64,000 nucleotides of DNA from Pholis gunnellus (lineage: Eukaryota > Chordata > Actinopteri > Perciformes > Pholidae): positions 29,082,017-29,146,016 of the forward strand of contig OU342806.1 of the NCBI GenBank assembly GCA_910591455.2, given 5' to 3'. The notes below the pieces were generated by a model. It made no database searches. It worked only from the letters and a program-made list of their open reading frames with translations, and was not told the DNA's origin. Both the position numbers and the translations under genes were made by a program. This document shows positions 10,661 to 23,375 of the stretch, in pieces (positions within the stretch are counted from its first letter, which is position 1; the number at the start of each line of letters is the position of its first letter).

Positions 10661-11691
10661 ACCCCCATAACCGTAGCTCCTATTGCTCCGATATGAACAC
10701 ATGAGAGGAATGATGAGTTGAAGAGCAGATCATGTGAAAAACTTTACTGGAGCAACGGAGCCTCTCCCAGCTGTTAGCAGACTGTTTTGCTAGCAGGCGA
10801 GTGAGCTGTACCCAGCATGCAGTTCGGCGGTGTAATTTTATAAATGTAAAATTATTAGTGTTACAAATTGTTTGTGTCACAGACTGTTGTGTCGTTGTGA
10901 TTTGCTCTGTTAAAGAGCGTTAGTTGTGGGTTGTTCATTGTTATAAAGTAATGACCATGACTAGGGGTCCCTCTCAATACACATAAGAAAACTAGCTCCA
11001 ATGCTGACACCATTAACGGTGGACAATATATTTAACTGCCTGTTGAAGACAGACAGCACTTGATCCGGCTTGGTGTGTGAAAAACTCACATGTACAGGAA
11101 ATTGAAACAGTTATACAAGATTAATTTCAAGAGTATGGATTTTAAATGCAGAAAAGAGAGAAGCGATAACTCAATCGAACCGTAACATCGGCCTGTGTAG
11201 CTATATATTGCGACGTCTTCCGGCAGTAGAAGCCACACTGTCAAAATTTCTTGCGAAATTTTCTAGTTATTATTATTATTTCTTTTTAATCTTGTGTCTC
11301 AAGGTGGGGCCATGCCCCATGGCCTTCTATTGGCCAGCTGCCACTGATCACGTCTGTTTAATGTCCTCTGATTATTTCAGTCATTATGGTGAGGAAGTTT
11401 GGTGACCCAAGACTAAAAATTATACATTGTTGCATGTTGGTGTGACGCCCACCAATGTATTGTCACATGTGTGTTCATGTATTTTCTTTTCATGCACAGC
11501 CAACATCTTTTACAGTGAGCACACTTGTTTATTTTAGCAATAGTTTTATAAATGACAGACATGCCTTCACTATGTAGGGAATGTACATTCCATCCTGTAG
11601 CCAGTAGGGGGCCGGGTAGCGCTTTACTTTGCTTTAGGCAGGCGTTACGACAGGACAGTGATTTACGACCATAACGTTGCGATGCCGTCAT
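10661..11691. other. No feature recognised
   Basis: About 1 kb without a supportable gene. It contains a short ATT-rich run near 11267. Confidence 0.3.
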
Positions 11692-12479
11692 TCTGCTGAG
11701 CGAGGCGAAATGAACAGACGTGAAGTAGCCCTGTCTCATTTATTTGTCCTGTTTGCGGGTGGGTGAGGAAGTAATCCGGGTTAAATGAGTCTTGCTAAAT
11801 GAACATACTGTTTTAGTAGCTGAGTAGCCAGGAAAGGGATTTTCTGTGAAGATATATTAATGTGTTTGTGCCTACATGCGCATGTTTTGCAAGTGGTGTC
11901 GTAGTAGGCAGTTAAAGCTAGTAAGTGGACTTACAACTTGTTTGTAATCTATTCAAATTGCCAGATATATCACATATATCACTCAACGTTTGAGTGAAGA
12001 TGAATCAAGAAAGTCGTTGTTAGCTAATACTAATTAGCAGCTAAGCTAAAGCTAAGTAGCAGCAAGATGCCTCCCTTTTTCCACAGACGACTACCACAAA
12101 CTCCTGCAGAAGATTGCAGTCTTCCACCGACTAGAAGTAAACGTGGCGGTTAAATGAACTGTGTGGGCATGATACCACTTTACCATGGACTCAAAACATT
12201 GGACAAGCTAAGACACAGCTAACTAGCACCACCAGGCCTACCAAGAAACAGGAGGAGAGCGCAGATAATGAATCTTCAAATGGTAGTCCTCCCTGGAACT
12301 CTCTCGGTGCAAAGCCGAAGAAGAAATCATAACCTCAGGATGTGGGAGGATGACTAACAGGCAGAGCCCAGCGCCCTGAGATTTGTGATGCGACTGGCTG
12401 GCCTGCACTAGCACACAGGCAGAACTCTGCTGAGCAAGGCGAAATGAACAGACGTGAAGTAGCCCTGTCTTATTTATTT
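11692..12479 (+). repeat. 54-bp direct repeat 734 bp apart
   Basis: Bases 11692-11745 and 12426-12479 match apart from a few substitutions (for example CGAGGCG versus CAAGGCG). The sequence between them reads like LINE 5' leader. The second copy lies just upstream of LINE ORF1 remnants, so the pair may be duplicated 5' sequence of that LINE. This is inference. Confidence 0.7.
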
Positions 12480-12689
12480 AACCCCTGCACTCAGCCGGAC
12501 AAAGCCAAGGACAGCTGAGAAAAGTAAAACCAGCAAAAACCTCCACAACAACCAAGCCTACAACTTCAAAACAGATTTGCTCCATTGTCGCAGGATCCTA
12601 AGTCTCCATCTGATGACCTGGATAAGCAGCTATCTTCTCAAAGCAGGGTAAGAACTGAGAGTAAATGTGAGAGTAAAAGGCCACAGGGA

Positions 12690-13000
12690 AAGCTAATGAC
12701 TGGGCCTGAGACTCTGATTGTTGGTGACTATGCTGTAAAAGATGTCAGAACGATGTGAAAAACATCGTCGTGCATACAGGAAGCTGTGATGTGAAACAAC
12801 AGTCTTAAACAGTCAGCTCTGTCAATGCTGAGGTGTTTATCAGTGGCCCTCTTCCACCAGTCAGAGGAGGAGATGAAGGATTCAGCAGGCTATTTGCACT
12901 GAACAAATGGCTGTCAACTGCATGTACTGACCATTCAGTACATTTTACCAACAATTTCTACTTTTTCTGGGAGCGCAGACCCGTAAGCCTATTTTGAGCC
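12690..13000 (+). pseudogene. L2-like LINE ORF1 remnant (SGNH-esterase-type)
   Basis: Translation with stops and shifts gives TLIVGDYAVKDVR, then IVVHTGSCDV, then VFISGPLPPV followed by GDEGFSRLFALNKWL and FYFFWERRP. This series matches the esterase-like ORF1 of teleost L2/CR1 LINEs. The GDS motif reads GDY, so the catalytic serine is gone, and at least two stop codons are present. ORF1 ends abruptly near 13000. The same LINE seems to resume at 14342. Confidence 0.6.
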
Positions 13001-14341
13001 CTCCGCTCGAACATTTCATACCCACACTCTAAGGGGCTTATCTCGCTAACTACAAGGTCTATTTGAATAATTTCAATGGTATTATAACACTAACAGTTGT
13101 GATAGTTTTTTAATATATGTACATATCAGTGTATATGTTATTGGTTAATGCTGAATGAATATAACACACAGCTCAAATAAAAAATGTTCAGGTGCGTCTG
13201 AAAAAAAAGCACTTTTATTGATTTGAAATGATGCAGACGAAGGCTTAAACTCTCCCAAATCATATCACAACACATCAGCAGTCCTTTTAAAAAAAATTGG
13301 CTTTGATAGAGTGAAGTATGCCTGAGAAATCAATGCCGGTGTACAGGTCAGCTGAGGTCAGCCAACGTCAATTCTGATTTTGGAAGGAGCACAGATCGCT
13401 GTCTTATTGTTCTTCTATGTACTATATAATTATATATTTCACTTCTTTTATCACTAATAGTGTTCAATCTATCTAATACAGCAGTTTGGCATCATTTTGA
13501 GAGCCTGGGCTATATAAAAACCTGTAAAATATGGCTAATTTTCGTCAGTTTTACGGGATGTATTTGAACCTAACAAAGCCTGTGATTGGCCTATTTGCGC
13601 AATTCTTACGGTTCTGAACCCGGAAGAGTCTGGGCAGTGTAGTGATTCATTATTTGAGTTGTTTGACAGAATTTTAAGCCTATAAAATAATCAAAAACTG
13701 TGATCCGCCCCCATGGGTCAAACCCATTGGCCAAAACTGAAATTATTATTCATTCATCATAGAATCTCAGAGAAACTCAGTTGTTTCGAAGCAGGAAGGA
13801 CAGAGAGCAGCTGCAAATGCAGGAAATGGATTCAATTCTTTTCGGGCCGATTCTTTTCCAGAAAAACATTTAAAAGGTACGAAGCGTTTCAATATTTATG
13901 CTGTTAGGCTGTGTGTTGATCCGAGGTAGAATAATTGTAACTTTTTAACGGTGAAAAGTAGAAATATTCTGAAGCTATAGTTCGATGCAGTGTGTTCTGC
14001 TAGTGCTCCTGGATATGAAGTGTGTGTGTGAAAGTGCCGTAGATCGCGGCTGGGATTGATAACGGTGAACATAGCTCGCCTTCTCCTGGCGAGAAATAGG
14101 TGAAATTGTGGTAGTACTTGTAGTACCTTGAAGTACTTTGTGTATATATATGTTTTTGAGTGATTAAAATAGGTTACATGGTCAATTTGATCAGAATCTC
14201 TTCGTCATGTACGTTGTTTAAATATTTTAAAATATCATTTCATTCGTTCTCAGAAGTGATTTGTACTATATGTGTACACTCTGTCGCCCCCCTCTAGAAC
14301 CAAATTGGGCTCCGCTCGGGATCTATTAAGGCACATGGAGT
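13001..14341. other. Non-coding interval splitting the L2-like LINE
   Basis: This 1.3-kb stretch separates ORF1 and endonuclease remnants and has no gene I can support. Similar short G+C-rich motifs lie near its two ends (around 12998 and 14300), and a related inverted motif occurs near 36250. That suggests an inserted element, but I found no clean target duplication. Confidence 0.4.
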
Positions 14342-16110
14342 TTGCCTGAACAAGTCAAACTGTTTACCTCTAACCTATTTTTCTTCCTGCGTCACCCGTC
14401 TTTTCCCACTGCCAAGGACAAGAGACAAGAGGAATTTAAACAAGAGATAATCACACAGCATCGCCGTAGAGACTTTACGGGAAGGATGCCCCCACCTAAG
14501 GAGAGCCAAGAGGAGGAGTCTCCAACCTCATCATCAGAGACCGCCTCTGATCACCCACTTTCTTCCTCTTTACCTCCCTCACCAGCACCTACTTCCACCC
14601 ACCAGACTCCATCCAGGTCCCTTTCGTCTCTACTCACACTCTCCCCATCCTCCCCCCACCTGGAGTTCACTGACCACATGAAAGAATTGGTCACTGCTGG
14701 AATCAAACTCACTCCCCGCCACACTCACATTTTCTCTCCAATAATCCCTCCTGAACGTACAGTTCCACCTCCTCATCCAGCCCCACCTCCTCCACTGGCT
14801 CTAAGTCCTCAGCCAGTTTTGACACAATCGGCGAAGTTGGAGTGCCCTGCCCCTCCCCACTTCCACCACGGCTCCACAACCATAAAAGCAATAACTGATA
14901 CCTTCTGGGTCCAGGCTACAAGGCTAATGACACCAATGATTCTCTCCAGGAAAAGTCGGGGCCCTGTATGCAGCTAGCCTTCTCAACTCCTGTCCTGATA
15001 GTTTATAGAAAAAGAAAGGTGAGGCTGCGAAGAAACAATAGTAAATCTGAAAACTTATCAAACTTAACATTCATTCCTCGTCAGCCTGTCCAAATAAATT
15101 GGGAAAATAAAGCTTTAAACACATTAAACTTAGCTTTATTAAATGTCAGGTCTCTGTCAGGAAAAACATTTTTTATCAATGATTTTATTGTTAGGCACAA
15201 ACTGGACTTTTTGTTTTTAACTGACACTTGGTTAGACCAAGATAACAGTGTAGCTGTTCTTATTGAATCAACACCTCACAACTTCGGTTTCATGAGTGAA
15301 ACAAGAGCACATAAGAAAGGAGGTGGAGTTGCTATTATATTTAATGATTCTATTCAATGCAAGCCGTTGTCCTTTGGTCATTTTACTTCTTTTGAATATG
15401 TGCCTCTGAATTCCACTCAAGCTTTATTCCTAAACATTTAAAGACCACCTATGTACTGTGCAACCTTCTTTGATGAGTTTACTGAACTGCTGTCTATAAT
15501 CTGTATTGATTTTGACTGTGTTGTTATTGTTGGCAATTTTAATATTCATGTTGATAATCCCCAGGACAGAGGGTCTATAGAACTATGTGGTGTCCTTGAT
15601 AACTATGATCTGACTCAGCATGTGACAGGACCCACCCACAACAGGGGGCACACTCTGGAACTAATCATCACCAAAGGTGTAAACATTTCCAAGGTTGCTG
15701 TGACTGACGTTGCACTTTCTGATCATTTCTGTGTTTTCTTTGAGTGTGCAATCTTCTTTCACACAAATGTCCAAACCGAGGTTGTGACAAAGCGTTACAT
15801 CTCTGAAAACACCAGTGAACTATTTATTCAGAAGTTCTCCTCCATACCAGCCCTCTCTTGCATCTCAGTCAATGAGCTTGTAGATGAAGGACGGCCCTGC
15901 TCTCCACTTAGCCACAGTCACCCCCAAATAGATTGAACAAATCAACAACTGGATGTGCCAGAATTTTCTTCAATTAAACAAAGATAAAACAGAAGTAATT
16001 GTTTTTGGTACCAAGGACGAATGATTGACAGTCAGCGCTCAGCTTCAATCACTGATGTTAAAAAGCAAGCCAGAAATCTAGGTGTAGCAAGGCCTTCTCT
16101 GCTGGCCTAA
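14342..16110 (+). pseudogene. L2-like LINE ORF2: endonuclease joined to reverse transcriptase tail
   Basis: A proline-rich linker (14342-14977) is followed by an APE-type endonuclease: LALLNVRSL, LTDTWL and GGGVAIIF in 14968-15441, then GNFNIHVD, TGPTHNRGHTLELI and VALSDHF in 15451-15936. Both parts are in the same frame, split by one TAA at 15439-15441 just before RPP. From about 15937 the reading jumps to the far end of a reverse transcriptase (NWMCQNFLQLNKDKTEVIVFG). The fingers-palm core, including the FADD-type box, is absent, so most of the polymerase has been deleted. The element cannot be autonomous. Confidence 0.75.
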
Positions 16111-16204
16111 ACAGAAACACAAAATTATAACTATTTTATAATTTAATATTTTTTCTTAAATACACTACATGTATTATAATTTATAACAGTATTTTTCCCA
16201 TTAT

Positions 16205-17360
16205 CTTATTTTCTCATTGCACAGCTACTGTCTTCCTCAGTTGCTCTGCTTCCAGTGTAGCTTGTTTTAAGTAGAGCTTTTATCCAATCAGATTTCACCT
16301 GTGTCTCTAGGTAAGAAGAGAGGCCCGAGGCCTGCAGACTCACAAGTGAATCCCTTTGCAGTTTTAGTGAATGAGGAAGATATTGTTGATAGTCATATTC
16401 TTCAACCAATCAGATCTTTAGTTTGACATGTTGGGCATATTCTTTGACGTGCCAGAGCCTTCTAGCTGGCCTACAAGTACGTCAGCATTACGTGCAGCTC
16501 AGTTTTCAGGTGCAGCTCTGCAGTAAGGTGCAGCGTGCGCTGTGATTGGTCAGTGGGTGAGCACGTGACTATTGGAAAACGAAACTTAAGGTAGCCATCA
16601 GAGCTTAGTCGGAGTAGTAAGAGTTAAAATTGAAAGATATTGTCAGGATCCCTGTCTGACCCATTGTGTGTTAACCTCTGTTTCCCCCCCAATATCTTCT
16701 CCTCATGTGTCTGTCATTCCTGTTTGTTATGTTATGCCATGTGCTCGGTGTTTGTTTTCTGAGGCCTGCCTCCAGACACCTCCCATGGCCACACCCCTGA
16801 TTGGTGCACAGCTGCGGACAATCTGGCTTATTACCACCGGCAGTTGGACACATGGGATCCTAATCCCACTGATCACCGTCTGGCAGTATATCAACCCTGG
16901 TCCTGCAGGCCTGGGTTGTCAGTTCGTATCATCTTCTGCCTCGGTAGGCTTTACTGCCGTTCCGTAAATTCCCATTGACTATTCCTGGACTAATCTCTCT
17001 CTTCTCTGCTACGGGTGTAGAGTACCTGTAGATCTGCCTGCCTCCGGTGTCGATCCATGGGACATCACACCGTCGATCTGCCTGCCCTCCGATGTCGATC
17101 CACGGGAATCACACCGTCGATTTGCCTGCCCTCCGGTGTCAGACCACAGGTACCACGCCGTCGATCCGACCTGCTTCCTGTGTCGGACCACAGGCTCCAT
17201 ACATTCCTGCCCTTTATTTTGGTAAAATAGTCTGTTATACCAGATTCTGTCTCCTGTGGTCTTGCTATTGGATCCTGATCTTGAACTCCCGTGACGGATA
17301 TGGAAGAAATTATGACATTTTTTGCATTTTGCTTGCATTTTGCTTGGTGGTGATGATTTA
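16205..17360 (+). repeat. Dispersed repeat (family A), split by a solo LTR
   Basis: Bases 16205-16640 plus 17297-17360 form one copy of a repeat seen twice more on the minus strand, at 39205-39312 and 54412-54614. The 54-kb copy runs uninterrupted across the point where the LTR has inserted here. The sequence has the look of a DNA transposon 5' region, but no transposase is visible and its superfamily is unknown to me. Confidence 0.75.
16641..17296 (+). mobile_element. Solo LTR, 656 bp, with 5-bp target duplication GATAT
   Basis: The insertion begins TGTCAGGATCC and ends GTGACG, the terminal CA apparently mutated to CG. It is flanked by GATAT at 16636-16640 and 17297-17301. The paralogous copy at 54412-54614 has a single GATAT and no insertion. 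Inside is a tandem block of about 50-bp units around 17035-17200 containing CACACCGTCGAT. TG start, 5-bp duplication and lack of internal genes identify a solo LTR, probably of a Gypsy-type element. Confidence 0.85.
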
Positions 17361-20300
17361 TTTTTTACCGAGCTTTGTTTTTTTAACACTCAATGTAAAT
17401 GTTACGGGTCCATGGTCGCTAATAATGATGGAGTGGATCTTTGTGTCTGAAATATTAGATATAACTGAATTGCTGAGGAGGAAGAAGTAAATGTGTGAAT
17501 ATGAGTGGTGAACCGATGAGTAATGAGAGTATACTCTTTTTACTGAATGCTGAAGTCGCCAAATATTGCCAAGACCAAAATTGCTCATGATCTGTTTTAT
17601 TGTTTCTGTAGACTGCCAGGTATGCTTATTGTTGGAAAGTGTAAGTTCTAATAACTCTGTTTAAGTCTCCTCATTTCATGACTGAGCAATTGGAAATGTT
17701 TGAAATTGTGCAAAAGAAATTATAATTACACTCTTTTTATCATCCGTTTTCAGATTGGAAACGATGACTTCGCGTAGATATTGGGCATTGAGTCCATCCT
17801 TTCCCTTGAGCTGCCTGCCTTGCAAGTTCAAATTGTTTTTTGTTTTCTAGTGTTTGAACTACGCAAAGATTTGTCATCATTAATTATTGTTCTTCAGTCC
17901 CAAAGAGTGTACGCAGTGGAATGTGATGTTGCTGATGGTCTCTGCGGGCAGTTTGATCTGTGTGGACATAAATTCCTTGACTGATTTTTCAGGGTCTGTG
18001 GTTTGTTCTGGAATGCTGGTGAAAAATAAATGGTCTTTTGTGTCCTCTGTATTTTCCTTGTCGATGTATTATTCCAGGTAGTCCAAGACGATTAATGTTC
18101 TAGTCCAGTTTTCAAGTAGAAAAAGGAATGAAAAGTTTAAGAAAAAAAGGTTCAATGTATGTTAAACTATATTCTCTGCCCCATTCAGATGAAGAGCTTT
18201 TATTTTTATAATGTAGAGAACATTTTGGGCCTCATAGTTGTTTTAATTGCCATCGTATGTATTTAAAATTGTGAGTGGTTGCAGCGGTGTTAGTACAAGG
18301 CTTATTGTACCTTATTTTCTATGAAGTTTTGTGCATTCACTTCCCTGGTGTGCTTTTGCTCGTAGTTTATTTTTCCTTTTTGGTCTTCTGTTTGCAGTGT
18401 TTAATAGCATGGAGTTTGCACTGCAACCCCCCCGATATATACAGCTGCATCCTCTCCCAATTAGTGGCGTATGTTTTAGAGAAGATTTCAATTTTTGGGA
18501 AACATTTTTAGCGACATGTCTACCTGTTTTGCCCTGCCTTTGTTTTCTTCTTTCAGTCCTCTTTGGTTGCCTGGTCCCTCCCACCTCACTGAGGGATTGG
18601 CCTCACTTGCTGGGAGTTTGTATAAACTGGGTTGTTCAAAGATGGCGGTCCCTCTTTCTTCCCTCATTATATAATAGTATTGTGTTTTTTAAATGTTGTA
18701 TTTGTCTCGGATTTGGGTTTCCACACAACATTGTAGTTTGTATGACAGTTGGTTTCTTATTTATACAACAGCATAATTGGTACATTTTACTTTATAAGGA
18801 AATATTACAGTAAGGTAATCAGTAGCTGCAACGTCGATCTTGCTGGTAAACTATTTTCCTCATTCCTGCAACCAGTCCAGGACGGACTGGAGACTTGTGT
18901 CAGTGTGGTTTATGTTCATTAAATGAAGCTCTAGTGTAAGTTCAGTCAGGAAGACTACTCTTGCATGCCTAAGCTCGTAGTTTATTTCTCAAACATCTGC
19001 CAATCACTCGACATGCATGCTCACTCATTATTTCCTTGCTGTCAATCATGATATCAGTAGTCTAGATCAGCTGGTTGCCTTTATCCAATAGCACAATGAA
19101 ACAATTACATAGTTAGCCTATCATCTTGCTGCTCTCTAGCTTAAATATGATTGTCTCTCTACCTTCAGTATGTTCATGCTGCTGTTGCCTACCCCCAGTC
19201 TTCATCAGCTTCATCAACTCATTCTATCAGCCTCATCAGCCACCACCAGTGTCTGGACTCCACGGGGGGATTTATCTTGCTGCTCAGAGTAGACGCCCCG
19301 CGATTACAAATCTTCCTCTAGAGTCCAAGCGCCAAAGATTCTGTTAAGACTTATCAGATATCTGTTAATAAACAATCTATTCTTTATCTGACTTGTCTCC
19401 TGATTGAAATGCCAGAGCACTAGCATGACTAGCCATTCATATGGGAAACTTAGGCTACAAGTGTCTCTAATAACATATCCGGCTGTGAATACAAGCTCCG
19501 ACTAATGTAACAGGATACGTCTTGTCATTCTATGATTTATTTATTTATTTGTTATCATGGATTTATAGGATGCGAGTACCTTTGTCAATCTGTTTAGTGT
19601 TCACTATCAGGGATGTGCTGTTGCTGCTGCCTTTGTCTGCGATGTGTGTCCGTTAATCAATGTGGCAGCATGCATGTTGGTAGCACTTATTTACACTGAG
19701 CAAGTATGCAGATATTAGATTTTTGTCATATCGGTTTGAACATATAAGGGGCTGAGGGACAGGGTTATTAGAGGCACCTACATTCCTGCCAGAGGGCTCC
19801 ACCCATTCCTGGAAGAGACACCTGATCTCATCAGTGATGAACAAAGGACAATCAGGAAAGTTGATCTGGTGGCACATGCTGAGAGAGGAGCTCAGTCTCT
19901 TGACCCCAAGATCTCCAGGGTGTTGTATATAGTTGGAACCGGTAAATAAGCTAGCGGCCCGGCTGAGATAGTTTTGATTTTCTAGTTTTGTAATAGTGCT
20001 CTTGACTGAGCTAGATTTTTCAGTTTTTCTGTTTGCTTAATTAAAGACCCTGGTAACAGCTGATCTGACTTTGTCTTTGATTGCTGTGCTGCCACTATTT
20101 TCCTCTTCCTCTGTGCAATCCTGTTTCAATATGAATGGTGTTAAACGATTAAAGATTTTAATTGGAACTCAACATTTCTTTTCTATGCTAACACTTTATA
20201 TTGCCCTCATGAAGCATTTTCCGAAGTGCATAAACAACAGCAGCAGTGTCAGCAGAACACTTAATCAGTCTGACAGCCAGTGTTTACGACTTACAGCCTG

Positions 20301-21257
20301 CACCTCATATTTCTTCATGTCATGAAAAATGAGCACAGAGGGGGGGGCATATTTCAGCGAGGAGTTTTATAAGACACAGGGAACAGGTGTTCATTACCGC
20401 TGTGTTCCATCAGCATCGCAGTCAGTGATTATTCCACTGAAGAGGAAACTACGTTCCACTGATTCAGGGTCTGTAATGACTCCAGACTATACGGAGAAGA
20501 TGGAAATCTAAGCTCAGTCAAATTTGTACCCTGAAGCTGCATGCTGTGCCATCTGTCTTTAAGTCATGCTACTCTGGCTGCAAACAGAATGAATGGTGGT
20601 AGGCAGGCAATGGCACCTCGTTATCCGTTCAGTGTCTCAACTCCTCAAGTTTAACAACAACAGCTCCAACACCTCTGAACAGCTGGTTAGCGACCTAACA
20701 CACTGCCATCCCATGTCCTGACCTTCACCACGCACGCACACACACACATGCTAATACACTGCTTTTTCTACTATCCATACCACTCATACAAATTTGGACA
20801 CAATGATGTTGACATTGTTGAGGATAATGAATAATTTAATCTGGTAAGTGGTGACTGGTGCTGTAAAGGCTCTGTGGCCGTCCAGCCACTACAGAGTAGA
20901 GGTCTTATTGTAGAGCTGATTGCGACACGTGAGTTTCTGGTGTTAACATGCAAGCTGTCTGTAAAACTTCTCTGTATTGGTAAAACAAGCATTTTATGCA
21001 AATGTGAATGCACACAGAACAGATTTGAATGCAATGGAATCTGCCAGAGCACAGGGGAAAGTGGTCTCAGGCCACAATAGAATCAGATACAGCCAAGTGT
21101 AAATGCGATACTTTCTGCGGGTCGAAGGCGGATCTGGATCTTTATATTTCAGTATAGGACCACACTAATAGCAAGAAAGGTTTTGAATGGTTTATTGCAC
21201 GTTGAAGTCAGGGATGGACTTCGGGAGCGAAAGGTGTGAGAGTTAAGGAATGAAGGG
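17361..21257. other. 3.9 kb without a recognised gene
   Basis: I see no coding region, RNA gene or bounded element that I can support. The short ORFs present have no recognisable motifs. Minor features are an ATTT run near 19540 and a short CA run near 20738. Confidence 0.3.
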
Positions 21258-21500
21258 ATTCAATTCAATTTATTTTTTATAGCCCAAAAATCACGAATCA
21301 CAAGTTGCCTCAGAGGGCATTACAATCTGCATACGTAAGACATCCTCTGTCCCGGACCCTCACATTGGTACAGGAAAAACTCCGTAAAAAAAAAACTTTA
21401 ACAGGGAGGAAAAAAGAAAAGGAAGAAACATTCGGTAGAGCAACAGAGGAGGGATCCCTCTCCCAGGATGGACAGAATTGCAATAGATGTCATGTGTACA
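21258..21500 (+). repeat. SINE/LINE-tail-like dispersed repeat
   Basis: The sequence starts ATTCAATTCAATTTATTTTT and contains TTGCCTCAGAGGGC and GAGGAGGGATCCCTCTCC. I recognise this as a very abundant percomorph repeat. It runs straight into RTE LINE sequence at about 21503. Confidence 0.65.
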
Positions 21501-21502
21501 TA

Positions 21503-22535
21503 ATGAGGGTTTGGACTTTGTCCTTTTCTGGAGTTGCCCAAGGTGAGAGGCGCCGGGCGGGAGTGGGGGTACTCACGAGCCCCCGGCGGCTGAGCGCCGC
21601 TGTGTTGGAGTTCTCCCCGGAGAACGAGAGGGTCGCCTCCATGCGCCTATGGGTTGCGGGGAGTAAGGCTCTGACTGTGGTTTGTGCTTATGCACCAAAC
21701 AGCAGTTCAGAGTATCTGGCCTTCTTGGAGTTGGTGGGAGGGGTCCTGGAAAGGGCGCCGCCTGCCGACTCCATAGTTCTCCTGGGGGACTTCAACGCTC
21801 ACGTGGGCAATGACGGAGAAACGGTGATTGGGAGGAACGGCTTGCCCGATCTGAACCCGAGTGGTGTCTCGTTATTGGACTTCTGTGCCAGCCATGGTTT
21901 GGCCATAACGAACACCATGTTTGAACATAAGGTGGCTCATAAGTGTACCTGGTACCAGAACACCTTAGGCCGGAGATCAATGATCGACTTTGTAATTGTA
22001 TCTTTGTACCGTATGTCTTGGACACTCGGGTGAAGAGAGGAGCAGAGCTGTCAACTGATCACCACCTGGTGGTGAGTTGGATCAGATGGCGGGGGAACCG
22101 GTTGGAAAGACCCGGCAAGCCCAAACATATAGTGAGGGTAAACTGGGAACGTCTGGCGGAGGACCCTGTCCGGGAGGTCTTTAACTCCCACCTCCGGAAG
22201 AACTTCTCACACATCCCGAGGGAGGTTGGGGACATGGAATCCGAATGGACCATGTACAAAGCCTCTATTGTGGACGCGGCCGCTAGGAGCTGTGGCCGGA
22301 AGGTCATCGGTGCCTGTCATCCGACGGCTCAGGAAGGGAAAGCAGGGCCTACCCCAGGCTGTTCTCAGCGGGAGGGGGTGGGAACTGCTGACCCGGACGG
22401 GGGACATCGTCGGGCGGTGGAAAGAGCACTTTGAGGAACTCCTAAACCCGACCAACAACATGTCCTCTGCATAGGAGGCAGCACCTGAAGACCTGAGAGG
22501 GGGCTCACCCATATCCCTGGCAGAGGTCAAAAAGC
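21503..22535 (+). pseudogene. RTE-type (Rex3-like) LINE endonuclease remnant
   Basis: Translation gives an APE-like endonuclease of RTE elements: LTVVCAYAPNSS, LLGDFNAHVGND, IGRNGLPDLNPSGV and RRSMIDFVIVS, then in another frame YVLDTRVKRGAELSTDHHLV and ESEWTMYKASI. A frameshift lies between about 21990 and 22010. Near 22310 the sequence skips to RLRRGKQG and GRWKEHFEELLNPT, which shows an internal deletion. No reverse transcriptase core is present. The piece is truncated at both ends. Confidence 0.85.
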
Positions 22536-23162
22536 CTCCGTTAATAGTATAGTCTGGGGAAAACAAATTGCAAGGTGAGATGTCTCTGGGACAGAGGGAG
22601 CAAGAAGTGGGTGGGATACGATCTGGCCCTCTGAACGAACTGATGTGGATAGCTGGGCTTCTCCGGCCGTGGGATGCATCATGACGTCATCGGTGCTGCA
22701 GTTTTGCTTTTTTTATTGGACTGGTATAAAGGAATGTTGCGTTGGATGATTGCATTCTTTGGTCGGGAGACTGTCCACCCGGAAAAATGAGATATGTAGT
22801 GACTGTCGGAATGGTCGTTTGAGCACCTGGAACTCCGTTGTGGGGGACGCCGAAATCGGGTCCTCCCCCTGGGGCTGTTGGAAGGTGGGGGCTGATGACT
22901 TCAGAGTTGACGGAGAATGGATACCAAGAGCCGCTGGGAACGTGGATGGCTAAACGCAGCCAACGTTGCTGGCGACGAAGGAGGGAGCTCCGGGACTTCG
23001 GGATATGGCTGGTCATTGTGCAAGGAAAGCGGTTTAAGATTTTGCTCATCTGTCACACATTGTGTTGAAACTGAGTCGAAGAGGTAGTCACTTCTGAAAT
23101 ATATTTTGGGGAGGAAATTAGATATATTCGGGGCGTGGTCCTTCTTCCTTAACTAAGTGAAC
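22536..23162. other. Unassigned, partly GC-rich
   Basis: About 630 bases without a supported gene. A TATAAAGG box at about 22726 and GC-rich sequence after it resemble an LTR promoter, but I found no paired terminus or target duplication. Confidence 0.3.
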
Positions 23163-23375
23163 TGATAGAATCTTGAAATGGTAACTTTCATGCTACAATG
23201 CATGCACAGTAACACACACACACACCAACCAACACAGCCTGGCTGATTCAGGTTGCCTCTGTGACAACAGGATTACCTGTGACAGCGTGTGTGTGTGTGC
23301 TTGTGTGTGTGTGTGTGTGTGTGTGTTACTGTGCATGCATTGTAGCATGAAAGTTACCATTTCAAGATTCTATCA
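23163..23375. repeat. Foldback with perfect 51-bp arms plus CA/TG runs
   Basis: Bases 23163-23213 are an exact reverse complement of 23325-23375. The pairing extends through a CA run on the left and a TG run on the right. The loop is about 80 bases. It could be a MITE-like foldback or an inverted duplication of a microsatellite locus. A transcript would form a long hairpin. Confidence 0.9.

Noticed and set aside
22687..23068. LTR or gene promoter around the TATAAAGG near 22726
   Set aside because: No terminal repeats, duplication or coding frame could be found.
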